DNA from: Clostridia bacterium
GTDB taxonomy: Bacteria; Bacillota; Clostridia; Christensenellales; SZUA-584
Direction: 5' to 3'
Length of the DNA stretch: 64,000 bases
Assembly (NCBI GenBank): GCA_018648645.1
Contig: JABGQS010000001.1
Location: 1 to 64,000 of the forward strand
Shown: positions 1 through 8,716 of the stretch, one piece after another
Layout: the number at the start of each line of letters is the position of its first letter
Position numbering within the stretch: position 1 is the stretch's first letter
Notes under the pieces: model-generated
What the model was told of the DNA's origin: nothing
Databases searched by the model: none
The model's input: only the letters and a program-made list of their open reading frames with translations
Position numbers and translations under genes: made by a program

Positions 1-363
1 TTCAATTTTTCTTGTCGAAACACCGTTTATGACCATTTCTATCATCGCAAGAACAAGCGCTTGTTCGCTGCGTTGGTAACGCTGAAACATGGTGGTGCTG
101 AAATCACCGTTTCTATGGCGTGGCACTTTTAAAGTGATAGCGCCGATGCGTGTCGTCAGGTCTCTGTCTCTAAAGCCGTTACGGTAAGCCGTGCGATCAT
201 CGTTACGTTCATAAGGTTCTGCTCCCAGCTGTTCAGTTGATTGAGCCAGAAGCACCTGATTAAGGATTGCTTCCAATAATTTAGAAAATGCTTCATCCTT
301 TGAATCTTTAGTAAAAAGTCCGTGCAAAAGTTCCGTATCCAGTGTAATATTTAGTTGAGCCAT
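1..363 (-). CDS. IS256-family (mutator-type) transposase, N-terminal part, truncated by window edge
   Basis: Reverse translation from ATG at 363: MAQLNITLDTELLHGLFTKDSKDEAFSKLLEAILNQVLLAQSTEQLGAEPYERNDDRTAYRNGFRDRDLTTRIGAITLKVPRHRNGDF...; AEPYER..RxxYRNGFR..L.TRIG.I.LKVPRxRxG is the IS256-family N-terminal signature. Not in the ORF track because it runs off the edge. Confidence 0.93.
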   Translation of the reverse strand, partial: MAQLNITLDTELLHGLFTKDSKDEAFSKLLEAILNQVLLAQSTEQLGAEPYERNDDRTAYRNGFRDRDLTTRIGAITLKVPRHRNGDFSTTMFQRYQRSEQALVLAMIEMVINGVSTRKIE

Positions 364-472
364 TTTTCTCCTCCTCGATTTGTATTGTCTATAACTTTAT
401 TTTAACCGAGGTTGAGCTCTTTGGCTCTTTTTTATTTGAATTCCCTTTTTACACCATTATACGGACTTTATC
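1..472 (-). mobile_element. IS256-family insertion sequence, left part only, with terminal inverted repeat at about 446-472
   Basis: Transposase start plus upstream sequence whose reverse complement reads GATAAAGTCCGTATAATGGTGTAAAAA, closely resembling the remembered IS256-type terminal repeat; lies ~85-110 bp upstream of the transposase ATG. Confidence 0.8.
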
Positions 473-882
473 GGATACAGAAAAAATCAACACAAATGTA
501 ATATCTGAAATCAATTTAATCATAATGCTACCTCACTACTTTTTCATATATTTCCTGCGATATTGACCTACCCCCAGTAATACTACAGAGTTGAAAGTGA
601 GGATTTACAACTGATAAATAGCTCAAAAGACGAAGGAAGGTAGTAACAAGATATATGAAAAAACCACAACTCCATAAATTGAACCGAACCCCCTTGCCTC
701 ATTCTTACTATAAAATTTGACAATAACACTTATAAAAGTGACGGTTAATTTTATTATAACCTAACAAAAAACAGGGATTCCGAATAGGTTAAAGATTTTC
801 AAGGTGCAAGATTCATAGGCTAAACTACTTATAACTGTTCAAGCTTCTTATTTGAGTGCTTGGTTTAGTGTGCCTCTTTCTC

Positions 883-926
883 CGCCAATAAAAGGGTACC
901 CATATGGGTACCCTTTTATTGGCGGT
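883..926. repeat. 44-bp perfect palindrome (ccgccaataaaagggtaccc-atat-gggtacccttttattggcgg)
   Basis: Direct reading; arms 883-902 and 907-926 are exact reverse complements and the centre atat is self-complementary. Confidence 0.95.
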
Positions 927-1300
927 TCGGCGGGATTCGAACCAGAGCTTGCCGCCGCCTGTGGCGGATGAAGGCAAGCGAGGTGGCGTGATAGCGAGCA
1001 ACGCGAGCGGAGCGAATCCCACCCGTTGGGGGTGTGCTGTTGGTTGATTAGTAATGGGTACCCTTTGCGTTGGCGCAAGGCGGGATTCGAACGGGCACTC
1101 GCCGCCGCCTGCGGCGGATGAAGGCGAGAGCCCATGTGTGATAGCGAACGCAGTGAGCGGAGCGATTCCCACCTTGTTGGGGTGTGCTGTTGGTTATTTG
1201 GGAGGTCTATTTTCATTCTATCAAATCCGATTCGAACGGGCACTTGCCGTCGCACATTCCGTGTATTTATAAGGTGGATGAAGACAAGCGTATCGGTATC
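907..1300. repeat. Tandem ~149-bp repeats (two good copies, 907-1047 and 1056-1197, and a degenerate third from ~1229) carrying a tRNA T-arm-like motif
   Basis: gggtaccctt at 907 and 1056; cgggattcgaac at 932 and 1081, gattcgaacgggcact at 1084 and 1229; ggtgtgctgttggtt at 1031 and 1181. Confidence 0.85.
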
Positions 1301-1344
1301 CAATATGATATAATGAAAGAAGATACATTTTGGAGGTAGGCATT

Positions 1345-2304
1345 ATGCAGTTTGAGCAGGAGCAGAAAAAAGCGATATTTGCGGGCGGGTGTTTTTGGTG
1401 TATGGAACCGCCGTTTGACGGCGTGCAGGGCGTTATAAGCGTGGTGCCGGGATACACCGGCGGGCAGGTGAACAACCCGACATACGAGCAGGTGTGCGGC
1501 GGGGACACGGGACACTACGAGGCGATTGAAGTGACGTATGACCCCGAGTACTTATCGTACAAGCAGCTTTTGCACATATTCTGGAGAATGATAGACCCGA
1601 CGGACGCGGGGGGACAGTTTGCGGACCGCGGGCAGCAGTATATGTCGGCGATATTTTATACGGACGCGTATCAAAAGAAAATAGCGCGGGAGAGCAAAAT
1701 TGAGGTTGGGAAGTTGTTTAAAGAGCCGATAGCGACAAAAATTCTTCCTGCGAAAAAATTCTATACAGCGGAGCAGTATCACTGCAAGTATTATCTGAAA
1801 AATGAGGCGCATTACAAGGGGTATAAAGTGGGCTCGGGAAGGCAGGGTTACATCGACAGCGTTTGGAAAAAGATTGACGAGCGGCAGGACGAGCTTAGAG
1901 AAAAGCTGACGCCAATGCAGTACAGCGTTACGCAGCAGGATGCGACCGAGCCGCCGTTCAAAAATGAGTATTGGGACAACATGCAGGACGGCATATACGT
2001 AGATATAGTTTCGGGGGAGGCGTTGTTTTCTTCGAAAGATAAGTATGATGCGGGGTGCGGATGGCCGAGCTTCACAAAGCCGATTGACGAGGCATTGGTG
2101 CAAAGAAGCGTGGACAACAGACTTGCGCGGGTGAGAACCGAGGTTAGAACCACAAACACTGACGCGCATCTTGGGCACGTTTTCGATGACGGACCCACGC
2201 CCGAGGGTACGCGCTTTTGTATAAACTCTGCGGCGATGAAGTTTATCCCCAAGGATGAGCTGGAGAAACTTGGGTACGGGAAGTATTTGAAGCTTTTTGA
2301 ATAG
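1345..2304 (+). CDS. msrAB: Fused peptide methionine sulfoxide reductase MsrA/MsrB
   Basis: [10 protein letters not shown] (MsrA active site), [13 protein letters not shown]-terminal [11 protein letters not shown]...[15 protein letters not shown] (MsrB). Start placed at ATG 1345 behind GGAGG. Confidence 0.96.
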   Translation: MQFEQEQKKAIFAGGCFWCMEPPFDGVQGVISVVPGYTGGQVNNPTYEQVCGGDTGHYEAIEVTYDPEYLSYKQLLHIFWRMIDPTDAGGQFADRGQQYMSAIFYTDAYQKKIARESKIEVGKLFKEPIATKILPAKKFYTAEQYHCKYYLKNEAHYKGYKVGSGRQGYIDSVWKKIDERQDELREKLTPMQYSVTQQDATEPPFKNEYWDNMQDGIYVDIVSGEALFSSKDKYDAGCGWPSFTKPIDEALVQRSVDNRLARVRTEVRTTNTDAHLGHVFDDGPTPEGTRFCINSAAMKFIPKDELEKLGYGKYLKLFE

Positions 2305-2328
2305 TGTTGAGAAATTAAGGGTGATAAG

Positions 2329-2790
2329 ATGACGGATAAGGAAATTGTTAAGTCGGTGACTATAGAGAAATCGCTGAACGAAGTGTGGTGGGCTTGGACA
2401 ACGCACGAAGGGCTGTTTACTTTCTTTGGTGCGGACAACAAAATTGAACTAAAGCCGGGCGGAGTGTTTGAGATATATTTTCTGATGGACAATCCGTATG
2501 GGCTGCGGGGAAGCGAAGGGTGCAAAGTGCTTAGCTTCCTGCCGCAAAAAATGTTGTCGTTTTCGTGGAATGCACCGCCGCAGTTTCCCGATATCCGAAG
2601 CGATGAGTATAAAACGTGGGTGGTTGTAGAGTTCGAGCAAGTAGGCGAGAGTGAAACAAGAGTAACGCTGACGCATCTTGGGTGGCCGGAAAGTAAAGAG
2701 TGGAACAAGGTGTATGATTATTTTGACGAGGCTTGGGAGAGCGTGCTGGAAAGTTTGAAAGGCGGGGAATTAAAACGGGCTAAAGATTAA
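2329..2790 (+). CDS. SRPBCC / AHSA1-like domain protein
   Basis: VTIEKSLNEVWWAWTTHEGLFTFFG..., ..VVVEFEQVGESETRVTLTHLGW..EW..VYDYFDEAWESVLESL pattern. Confidence 0.85.
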   Translation: MTDKEIVKSVTIEKSLNEVWWAWTTHEGLFTFFGADNKIELKPGGVFEIYFLMDNPYGLRGSEGCKVLSFLPQKMLSFSWNAPPQFPDIRSDEYKTWVVVEFEQVGESETRVTLTHLGWPESKEWNKVYDYFDEAWESVLESLKGGELKRAKD

Positions 2791-3313
2791 GCCCATTTTT
2801 CAACTCGCGTATGAATTCTTTTGCGTAAAGCTGTCGTTCATCGAGAGTGGCTGCGTTCTCTTCAAGAGAAACCTTACCGTTACCGATAATGTTCTTTTCC
2901 ATATAGGCAATGGTTTCGGTCAGGCTTTGCCCTCTCGCAGTACCGGTTACCAAACATTTTGTCACGATAAAAGTTTTACCGCCCTCCAGCAAATGTGCAT
3001 CATGAAGAATGCTACCCTCTAAGGAAATTGGAATACTATTTATTTGAGAGTCTCGCGATGCTTGAAGAATTTTCGCGATTTTACTCTGAACAATGTTTAT
3101 GCTACTCAAATATTCTTGAATATCGTCGGTGCTATTATCAACCAAGCCGTGAAAATAAGCGCCGAAGATGACGGTTTCTATTTCAGCGTCAGCATGATTT
3201 TCGCACATCTTTTTTGCGAGGCGAATAATCCTGTCGATGTGGCAGAGGTTATGCATGATGTCTTTGCTCTCATAATGAGGAGAGCAAAACTGCCGCAAGT
3301 TTTTTTCGTCCAT
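2780..3313 (-). CDS. HD-superfamily-like protein with altered HD motif
   Basis: HNLCHIDRIIRLAKKM...VIFGAYFHGLVDN...EGSILHDAHLLEGGKTFIV resembles YedJ-like HD hydrolases; convergent 11-bp overlap with preceding gene. Confidence 0.6.
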   Translation of the reverse strand: MDEKNLRQFCSPHYESKDIMHNLCHIDRIIRLAKKMCENHADAEIETVIFGAYFHGLVDNSTDDIQEYLSSINIVQSKIAKILQASRDSQINSIPISLEGSILHDAHLLEGGKTFIVTKCLVTGTARGQSLTETIAYMEKNIIGNGKVSLEENAATLDERQLYAKEFIRELKNGLNL

Positions 3314-3353
3314 AAACAATCATCCTATAAACTATTTGCGGATTGAGTGTGGA

Positions 3354-4145
3354 TTATGAAATGTCTGCGCAGAACCCTAGCTCATCGATCATCTTGTCGA
3401 TGTTTTTGATGTCGTAGGTAACGCTGAACGCGTCGCATATCATGGCGCATCTTCCGCAGCCTTTGCATTTGTCTTGGTCGAGGGTGATTAGGTCGCCCTC
3501 AAGCGTGATTGCGTTTGCGAAGCATTCGTCTACGCATTTGCCGCATGCGTTGCATTTGTCTTCATCAAAGAGAATTTGCACGGATGGCAGCTTTTGGGCG
3601 TTGGAGTGGAACGAGTTGTCTAGACCGTCGCTCAGTTTGCCCGAACGCCGCGCAACGCAGTGACACGGGCAGCAAAAGCATACCAGCATCAGCTTATCGA
3701 AATCGAGACTCAGCATCATGGCGTCGCGCTCGTAATGCGAGATGAGCGGATAGAGACCCTCGCCCAGCGCCTTTTTGACATGTGCTTTGGCTTCCTGCTT
3801 GTCTACGATTCTGCCGAAGCTTGGATCCATGTCCTTGAGGCTGCTTCCCATACCGAGGCAGGCGATGTCGTGTGGGTAGTCTTTGCAGTTTCCGCCGACG
3901 CGGCACATGCACTCTTTCATGACAGCCAAAGCACCGGCTTTGTCGATAAAGGCGTCAACGATGTCCATTGGGACAAATTTCTGTGATGGCTGCTCAATTT
4001 TCTCTTCCATGGGGATCATTACGAAGTGCATTCTCTCTCTTGGCGCGCGCACGTACTTTGCGAGGATACCATACCAAGAAGAAAGCTTGTGGCCGGCAAC
4101 GCAAGCCAGCTTGTACCAAGCGTAGTTCAATTTAGCTTTATTCAT
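3354..4145 (-). CDS. 4Fe-4S ferredoxin-domain protein
   Basis: CNACGKCVDECFANAI and CKGCGRCAMICDAFSV ferredoxin motifs plus N-terminal CMCRVGGNC and CFCCPCHC clusters. Confidence 0.88.
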   Translation of the reverse strand: MNKAKLNYAWYKLACVAGHKLSSWYGILAKYVRAPRERMHFVMIPMEEKIEQPSQKFVPMDIVDAFIDKAGALAVMKECMCRVGGNCKDYPHDIACLGMGSSLKDMDPSFGRIVDKQEAKAHVKKALGEGLYPLISHYERDAMMLSLDFDKLMLVCFCCPCHCVARRSGKLSDGLDNSFHSNAQKLPSVQILFDEDKCNACGKCVDECFANAITLEGDLITLDQDKCKGCGRCAMICDAFSVTYDIKNIDKMIDELGFCADIS

Positions 4146-4333
4146 TTTTTGTTACCCCTCAAACTTAATAAAATATATATGATGCAGATGCGCTTTGAGT
4201 TCGTATATGATGATAACGGATGAGAACCAAAAGCACATTTAATATAATATCAAACCCGCGCGTTTAATTCAAACACGAAATTCTAACAATCATGTAATAA
4301 CTTGCTTTGTTGATGCATTGAGTAAAATCGCAC

Positions 4334-5011
4334 CTATAAAGCGGGCTTGGCTTTCGGCGAAAACAGCTTGAACACGAGCGCGGCAAGGGCTGCGCCGACA
4401 AACGGTGCGACGATGAACACCCAGACCTGCTGCAGCGCGATGCCGCCTGCGAATATGGCGGGCCCAAGACTTCTTGCCGGGTTTACCGACGTGCCCGTGA
4501 GGTTGATGCCGAGTATGTGCACGAAGGCAAGCGTTAAGCCGATGACAAGACCCGCAACTTTGGATGTTTTCTCGGAGCTGGTGACCCCAAGGATGGTGAA
4601 GACGAACACAAACGTTAGTATAATTTCGACGATGATTGCACCGAGCATCGTGATGTTTACCGCAGAGACCGCGCCAAATCCGTTGGTGCCAAACGCGAGA
4701 TCCAGATTGGACGAGCGGACGATGAACAGTATGATTGCCGCAGCTGCGAGCGCGCCAGCGACTTGTGCGATGACATAGCCGATAAAGTCGAGAAACTTCA
4801 TTTTGCCCGAGATTAGCATCGCCAGAGAAACAGCGGGGTTGATGTGACAGCTTGAAATGGGGCCGATTACGTAGGCCATTGCGACGATGGACAAACCAAA
4901 TGCCATTGCAATTCCAAAAACGCCGAGTGAGCCGCCGGCGACCACCGCGCTTCCGCAGCCAAACAGCACCAGTACGAACGTACCGATTAGTTCTGCAAAG
5001 TACTTTTTCAT
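4334..5011 (-). CDS. aqpZ: MIP-family aquaporin
   Basis: Two NPA motifs: SCHINPAVSLAML and TGTSVNPARSLGPAIF; six hydrophobic segments; RBS GGAGG before ATG 5011. Confidence 0.93.
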   Translation of the reverse strand: MKKYFAELIGTFVLVLFGCGSAVVAGGSLGVFGIAMAFGLSIVAMAYVIGPISSCHINPAVSLAMLISGKMKFLDFIGYVIAQVAGALAAAAIILFIVRSSNLDLAFGTNGFGAVSAVNITMLGAIIVEIILTFVFVFTILGVTSSEKTSKVAGLVIGLTLAFVHILGINLTGTSVNPARSLGPAIFAGGIALQQVWVFIVAPFVGAALAALVFKLFSPKAKPAL

Positions 5012-5188
5012 ATGCGCTACCTCCATTGTTTTTTCTCTTTAATTATAAAAGTATTTGGCAGAAAAATCAAATTATAAAGCGCAAAGACACAAAGTGCCTA
5101 AAGTTGGTTCTGTATCGGTGAAACGCAGCAGCTTTGCGGAACAAAAACGACTGCAAATGCGTCTAACTTGTATAGGAGAGTGATTTTA

Positions 5189-5731
5189 ATGAAAAAGATG
5201 TTATTACTGTTATTGATTTGCGCGATTATTTTTGCGTCAGCGTGTGCGCCGGCGATGCAGGCGGAACCCAGTCAAGCAGAAGAGGCGCAGTTAAGCAGCA
5301 GCAATGAGGAGTTTGAGATCACGCTTTACACCGATAAAGGTATTTATGTGCAAGACGAGGCGATTGAGTGCTATGCGGAGCTTAAGTATCTTGGGAGCGA
5401 TGCAATTACGGTTTACAGTGGCAATCCGCTGCTTGGCTTTGGTGTGAAAGATGAAAAATACTTTGACGGCGGGTATGTGACCAATGACAGCCTTGAGTAT
5501 ACACAGTTTGCACCGGGAGAGACAGTACGGGTAGCGTTCTCAAAAAGCGGCGGGTACACTTCTGACGATCCGCTGGTGGAGTTTTTTAAGGAGTACTATG
5601 CGGACAGCGAATTCGTTTTGCCGAGCGGCGAGTATGAGATTAGTGCTAACATTGATTACTCGTTGGATGTGGACGATATGTTGGGGAGCAGGAGAACGCT
5701 CTCGGTTTCGGTGACAGTAACGGTGGAGTAG
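5189..5731 (+). CDS. Putative lipoprotein
   Basis: MKKMLLLLLICAIIFASACAP lipobox; function unknown. Confidence 0.75.
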   Translation: MKKMLLLLLICAIIFASACAPAMQAEPSQAEEAQLSSSNEEFEITLYTDKGIYVQDEAIECYAELKYLGSDAITVYSGNPLLGFGVKDEKYFDGGYVTNDSLEYTQFAPGETVRVAFSKSGGYTSDDPLVEFFKEYYADSEFVLPSGEYEISANIDYSLDVDDMLGSRRTLSVSVTVTVE

Positions 5732-5763
5732 GGGATTGCAAAAAAACATTGAGAGAAACAATA

Positions 5764-5795
5764 AAAGCCTTGTCGATAAAACGACAAGGCTTTGT
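5764..5795. terminator. Rho-independent, bidirectional terminator
   Basis: aaagccttgtcg-ataaaa-cgacaaggcttt hairpin between convergent genes. Confidence 0.85.
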
Positions 5796-5805
5796 TTATG
5801 TTGTG

Positions 5806-7317
5806 TTAGTTTTCCCGCTCCTCTAAAACCAGCAGGTCGCAGACGTCTTTTGGAACGTTGATAGGCTCTTCGTCGTGATGAAGCGGTGTCCAGACCTGTG
5901 CGAAGAAGGGGTTGACGCCGGCTATCTCTGTGTAGTTCCATGCTTTACGCTCGCACTCGGGACACCAATGCCCGCCTTTGAGTACGAGGTTTGGTGTTGC
6001 TTCAAACTCGTGTCCGAACGCGCACGTCCAATTGAGCGGTGTAAAAAGGTCGCCCTGCGTCATCTTTGCGGATGTGCACGTTCCGCCACGGAAATCAGCC
6101 GCTTGTTTCATATCTTCTAGTTTTAATTTTTCTGTTGGTTTGGTTTCGTCGTAGCCGTGATCGAGGTAGCTGGGGTCTTCGCTCGGGCGTTTTAGCTCGT
6201 ACCCTTCGTCCCATGCTCTGATGCATGCTTGTTTCTCCCTTGAACCATAAAACGCTTTAATCCAATCCTCTTTGTTGTTTTCTATCATCCAATCGGGTCC
6301 CATGTGCTTTTTGCATATTTTTTTGTTCTGCTTGTAAAGCTGCTTTGCCGAAGGAATAAAAACTCGCAGAATCGGTATAGCGTATAGGCGCGTGTACAGC
6401 TTAAAGATGTCTTCAAAATAACTGTCGGGTGACAGACTTCTAAAGTGCGTGATTTCATCGAGCGCGTCTGAGTCGGTAAACCATTGACCGTGAAAGTTGT
6501 ACAGCGCGAGGTCTCTGCAGTCAAAGGCGCCGTGGAAATCGACGTTGATGGATTGCAGTGCCTTTTGCATGAACTCCCAATGTGTGAACCGCCACTGCTT
6601 GCCGCCGCCGATGTTGTAGGCTTTGCGCCAGAATGATTCAGGTATCCAGTCTTCGCAGACATTCGCCATCAATACTGCGGATTCTTCTGCGGTCGCCCAC
6701 TCGATTGCGTTGTTGGCGTTTTGGTGGAATATGATGGGTTCGTGTCTTGCGCTGGTGTGTACGGGAAGCATGCCTGTTTGTCTCAGGCTGACCCATCTTG
6801 CGAGACCGGACTCGAAAACGGCGCGCTCTGATGCGATTTTGGAAGTGGCATAGCTGTCGAAAATAGCGCCTTTGATAGGATCGCCGCATCTGCCCCAGTG
6901 TATCGGCTCTCTGCGGCAGCCGGTGTTTGCGATTGTTCCGACATAAACAAGCGTAATATCGTCTGCGTTTGGCTGTGCTTTAATGGCGTCTATTATGTTC
7001 AGAATTGATCCAAGGTTGGTACGCATGGTCAGCTCGGGATATTTGTCCGCCTCGGGTGATATAATGGCGCCCATGTGAAGTACATAATCTGTGCCCCGTA
7101 CACATTCAAAGATGAGGGCTTTGTCGAGCATGTCGCCCCAAATAATCTCCAGACCGGGTGTGGCGCGATATTTCCTCATGAGCTTTTTGTTCTTCTTGGA
7201 GGGGCGCACGAGTATTCTCACATTAAAATGGTCTGTGCGAGTAAGAAACTCTTTTAGTGTCGCAAGACCCATGCTGCCGGAAGCACCGGTAAAGAAAACG
7301 GTTTTTTTCGTATTCAC
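5806..7317 (-). CDS. NAD-dependent epimerase/dehydratase with C-terminal zinc-ribbon-like domain
   Basis: N-terminal TGASGSMGLATLKEFL Rossmann motif, YATSKIASE; C-terminal NWTCAFGHEFEATPNLVLKGGHWCPECERKAWNY (CxxGHxF...CPxC). GTG start. Confidence 0.85.
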   Translation of the reverse strand: MNTKKTVFFTGASGSMGLATLKEFLTRTDHFNVRILVRPSKKNKKLMRKYRATPGLEIIWGDMLDKALIFECVRGTDYVLHMGAIISPEADKYPELTMRTNLGSILNIIDAIKAQPNADDITLVYVGTIANTGCRREPIHWGRCGDPIKGAIFDSYATSKIASERAVFESGLARWVSLRQTGMLPVHTSARHEPIIFHQNANNAIEWATAEESAVLMANVCEDWIPESFWRKAYNIGGGKQWRFTHWEFMQKALQSINVDFHGAFDCRDLALYNFHGQWFTDSDALDEITHFRSLSPDSYFEDIFKLYTRLYAIPILRVFIPSAKQLYKQNKKICKKHMGPDWMIENNKEDWIKAFYGSREKQACIRAWDEGYELKRPSEDPSYLDHGYDETKPTEKLKLEDMKQAADFRGGTCTSAKMTQGDLFTPLNWTCAFGHEFEATPNLVLKGGHWCPECERKAWNYTEIAGVNPFFAQVWTPLHHDEEPINVPKDVCDLLVLEEREN

Positions 7318-7556
7318 AAGTTTAGATTCCTTCTTTTATAAAATATATATGATGCCAATTACATAAAATATACTGGTTTTCGTCACTGTTTGCAACTAAA
7401 AAAACTTTATATTTGTGTTACAAAACTCAAAAAGGGTGGCAAAGTAGTTTTAGAAGAGAATAAAGAGCGCAGTATTTAGCTGCGCTCTGACGAGGTATTA
7501 CTATGAGTTAGAGTCATGTTTCTTTGCAAAAAATCTGCAAAGTCAAGACAATCGGT

Positions 7557-8159
7557 TTACAGCAGTTCACCGAGGTTGACTACAGCAAGTTTGCCCGCTT
7601 CGATTAGAATAGCTTGAACCGCTTCGTCATTTGTGTTGCCTGCGCCGATAACGATGTAATAGCCGCGATACAGGATGTGCAGACCGGGTGTGCCTGAAAA
7701 GCAGTCGTCGCCGATGCCGCTGACCGCAAGGTCGCTGGTTTCGTCGAGAGCTTTCTTGGCTGACTCATAGATTTCGGACGGCGTGATAGAGCTGCCCGCC
7801 GGCATGGAGCTCTGTTGACTGAGCGATATCTGCAGGAAGGCAAATGAGCCGTCCTCCACCGGGTCGTAGAGCGCAATTTTTTGACCGACCGATTCCATTT
7901 GAGACTTTTGCGCGTCCATAACCGGCTCACCAAGCAGGGCGGACACATCGTCGGTACTGAGAAGCTGTTCGGGTTCGATTGCGGTCATGAGCGTTTCGTT
8001 TTCATTTGATTCTTGCGTTTGCTCGCCGGGGGCTTCGCCTTCTTGCGCGCTTTGCGATTGCTCGGCGGGTGCGGCAGGTGTTTCAGGGATGCCGGAACAG
8101 CCTGCGAAAGCTGCAGCAACAAGAATCAGAATCAAGATTGCACACAAAAATTTCTTCAT
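7557..8159 (-). CDS. Putative lipoprotein
   Basis: MKKFLCAILILILVAAAFAGCSG lipobox. Confidence 0.75.
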   Translation of the reverse strand: MKKFLCAILILILVAAAFAGCSGIPETPAAPAEQSQSAQEGEAPGEQTQESNENETLMTAIEPEQLLSTDDVSALLGEPVMDAQKSQMESVGQKIALYDPVEDGSFAFLQISLSQQSSMPAGSSITPSEIYESAKKALDETSDLAVSGIGDDCFSGTPGLHILYRGYYIVIGAGNTNDEAVQAILIEAGKLAVVNLGELL

Positions 8160-8314
8160 TACAAACCCTTCTTTCGTTTACATATTTGGATATTGTATAT
8201 ATGTAATAATACTTGGAATTGGGATAAATTGCAAATGAAGAGCGCGAATATGAGTCTTTGGGGTAATAATGAGGTTACATACGTTCAAATGTGAACAAAT
8301 TGTAAAAAAAGCTA

Positions 8315-8343
8315 TTGACATAGTGCGCTATATTTCCTATAAT
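8315..8343 (+). promoter_or_regulatory. Sigma-70-type promoter for symporter operon
   Basis: TTGACA (8315-8320), 17-bp spacer, TATAAT (8338-8343). Confidence 0.8.
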
Positions 8344-8420
8344 AAGCACTAGCATGGTAGCGTTGGGTGGAGTAGTACATAATCAACAGTAGTAGAATGT
8401 GATAATTGATTTTTGTTTAC

Positions 8421-8452
8421 CCTTTGGTTCGCGCCAAGGGGTATTTTTGTAT
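8421..8452 (+). terminator. Leader terminator/attenuator-like hairpin upstream of symporter operon
   Basis: accctttggttcgcgccaaggggtatttttgt: hairpin followed by T-run lying between a consensus promoter and the first gene. Confidence 0.5.
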
Positions 8453-8489
8453 AATAATAAAAAATAATAAAAAGGAAGAGGTGAATTCA

Positions 8490-8672
8490 TTGCTAGGAAT
8501 GGGTGATTTTTCAATTTTTTTGGTGTACATACTTTGTATAGCGTCTGCGCTTGCGTGCGTTATTTATGGCATCATCAATTGGAACAAAGGCGGAGAAACG
8601 GAAGAAGAGCTTGCGAAAGACAAGGAGTGGGCTGAAAAGGAAAACAAGATTAAAGAGGAATTGGACGTTTAG
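8490..8672 (+). CDS. Small membrane accessory protein of the symporter
   Basis: MLGMGDFSIFLVYILCIASALACVIYGIINWNKGGETEEELAKDKEWAEKENKIKEELDV directly upstream of an SSS transporter; TTG start behind GGAAGAGG. Confidence 0.75.
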   Translation: MLGMGDFSIFLVYILCIASALACVIYGIINWNKGGETEEELAKDKEWAEKENKIKEELDV

Positions 8673-8716
8673 TATTTATACTTAAAATTTTTTAGAAAGA
8701 ATTGGAGGGTGGAAAA

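Noticed and set aside
930-1100. Possible tRNA genes (GTTCGAATCCC motif on minus strand)
   Set aside because: T-stem pairing is broken and no anticodon or D arm is visible; treated as tRNA-like repeats only.
825-1515. Short ORFs (825-1172, 848-1303, 1054-1272, 1221-1508) with repeated AAASARSNPA/SSAAGGGECPFESR peptides
   Set aside because: They read across the tandem repeats and palindrome in several frames; best explained as spurious translations of repeat DNA.
1552-2708. Long antisense ORFs opposite msrAB and many other genes (e.g. 16359-17492, 21265-22173, 62357-63097)
   Set aside because: Fully overlap strongly supported genes, lack RBS and have low-complexity antisense-type compositions.
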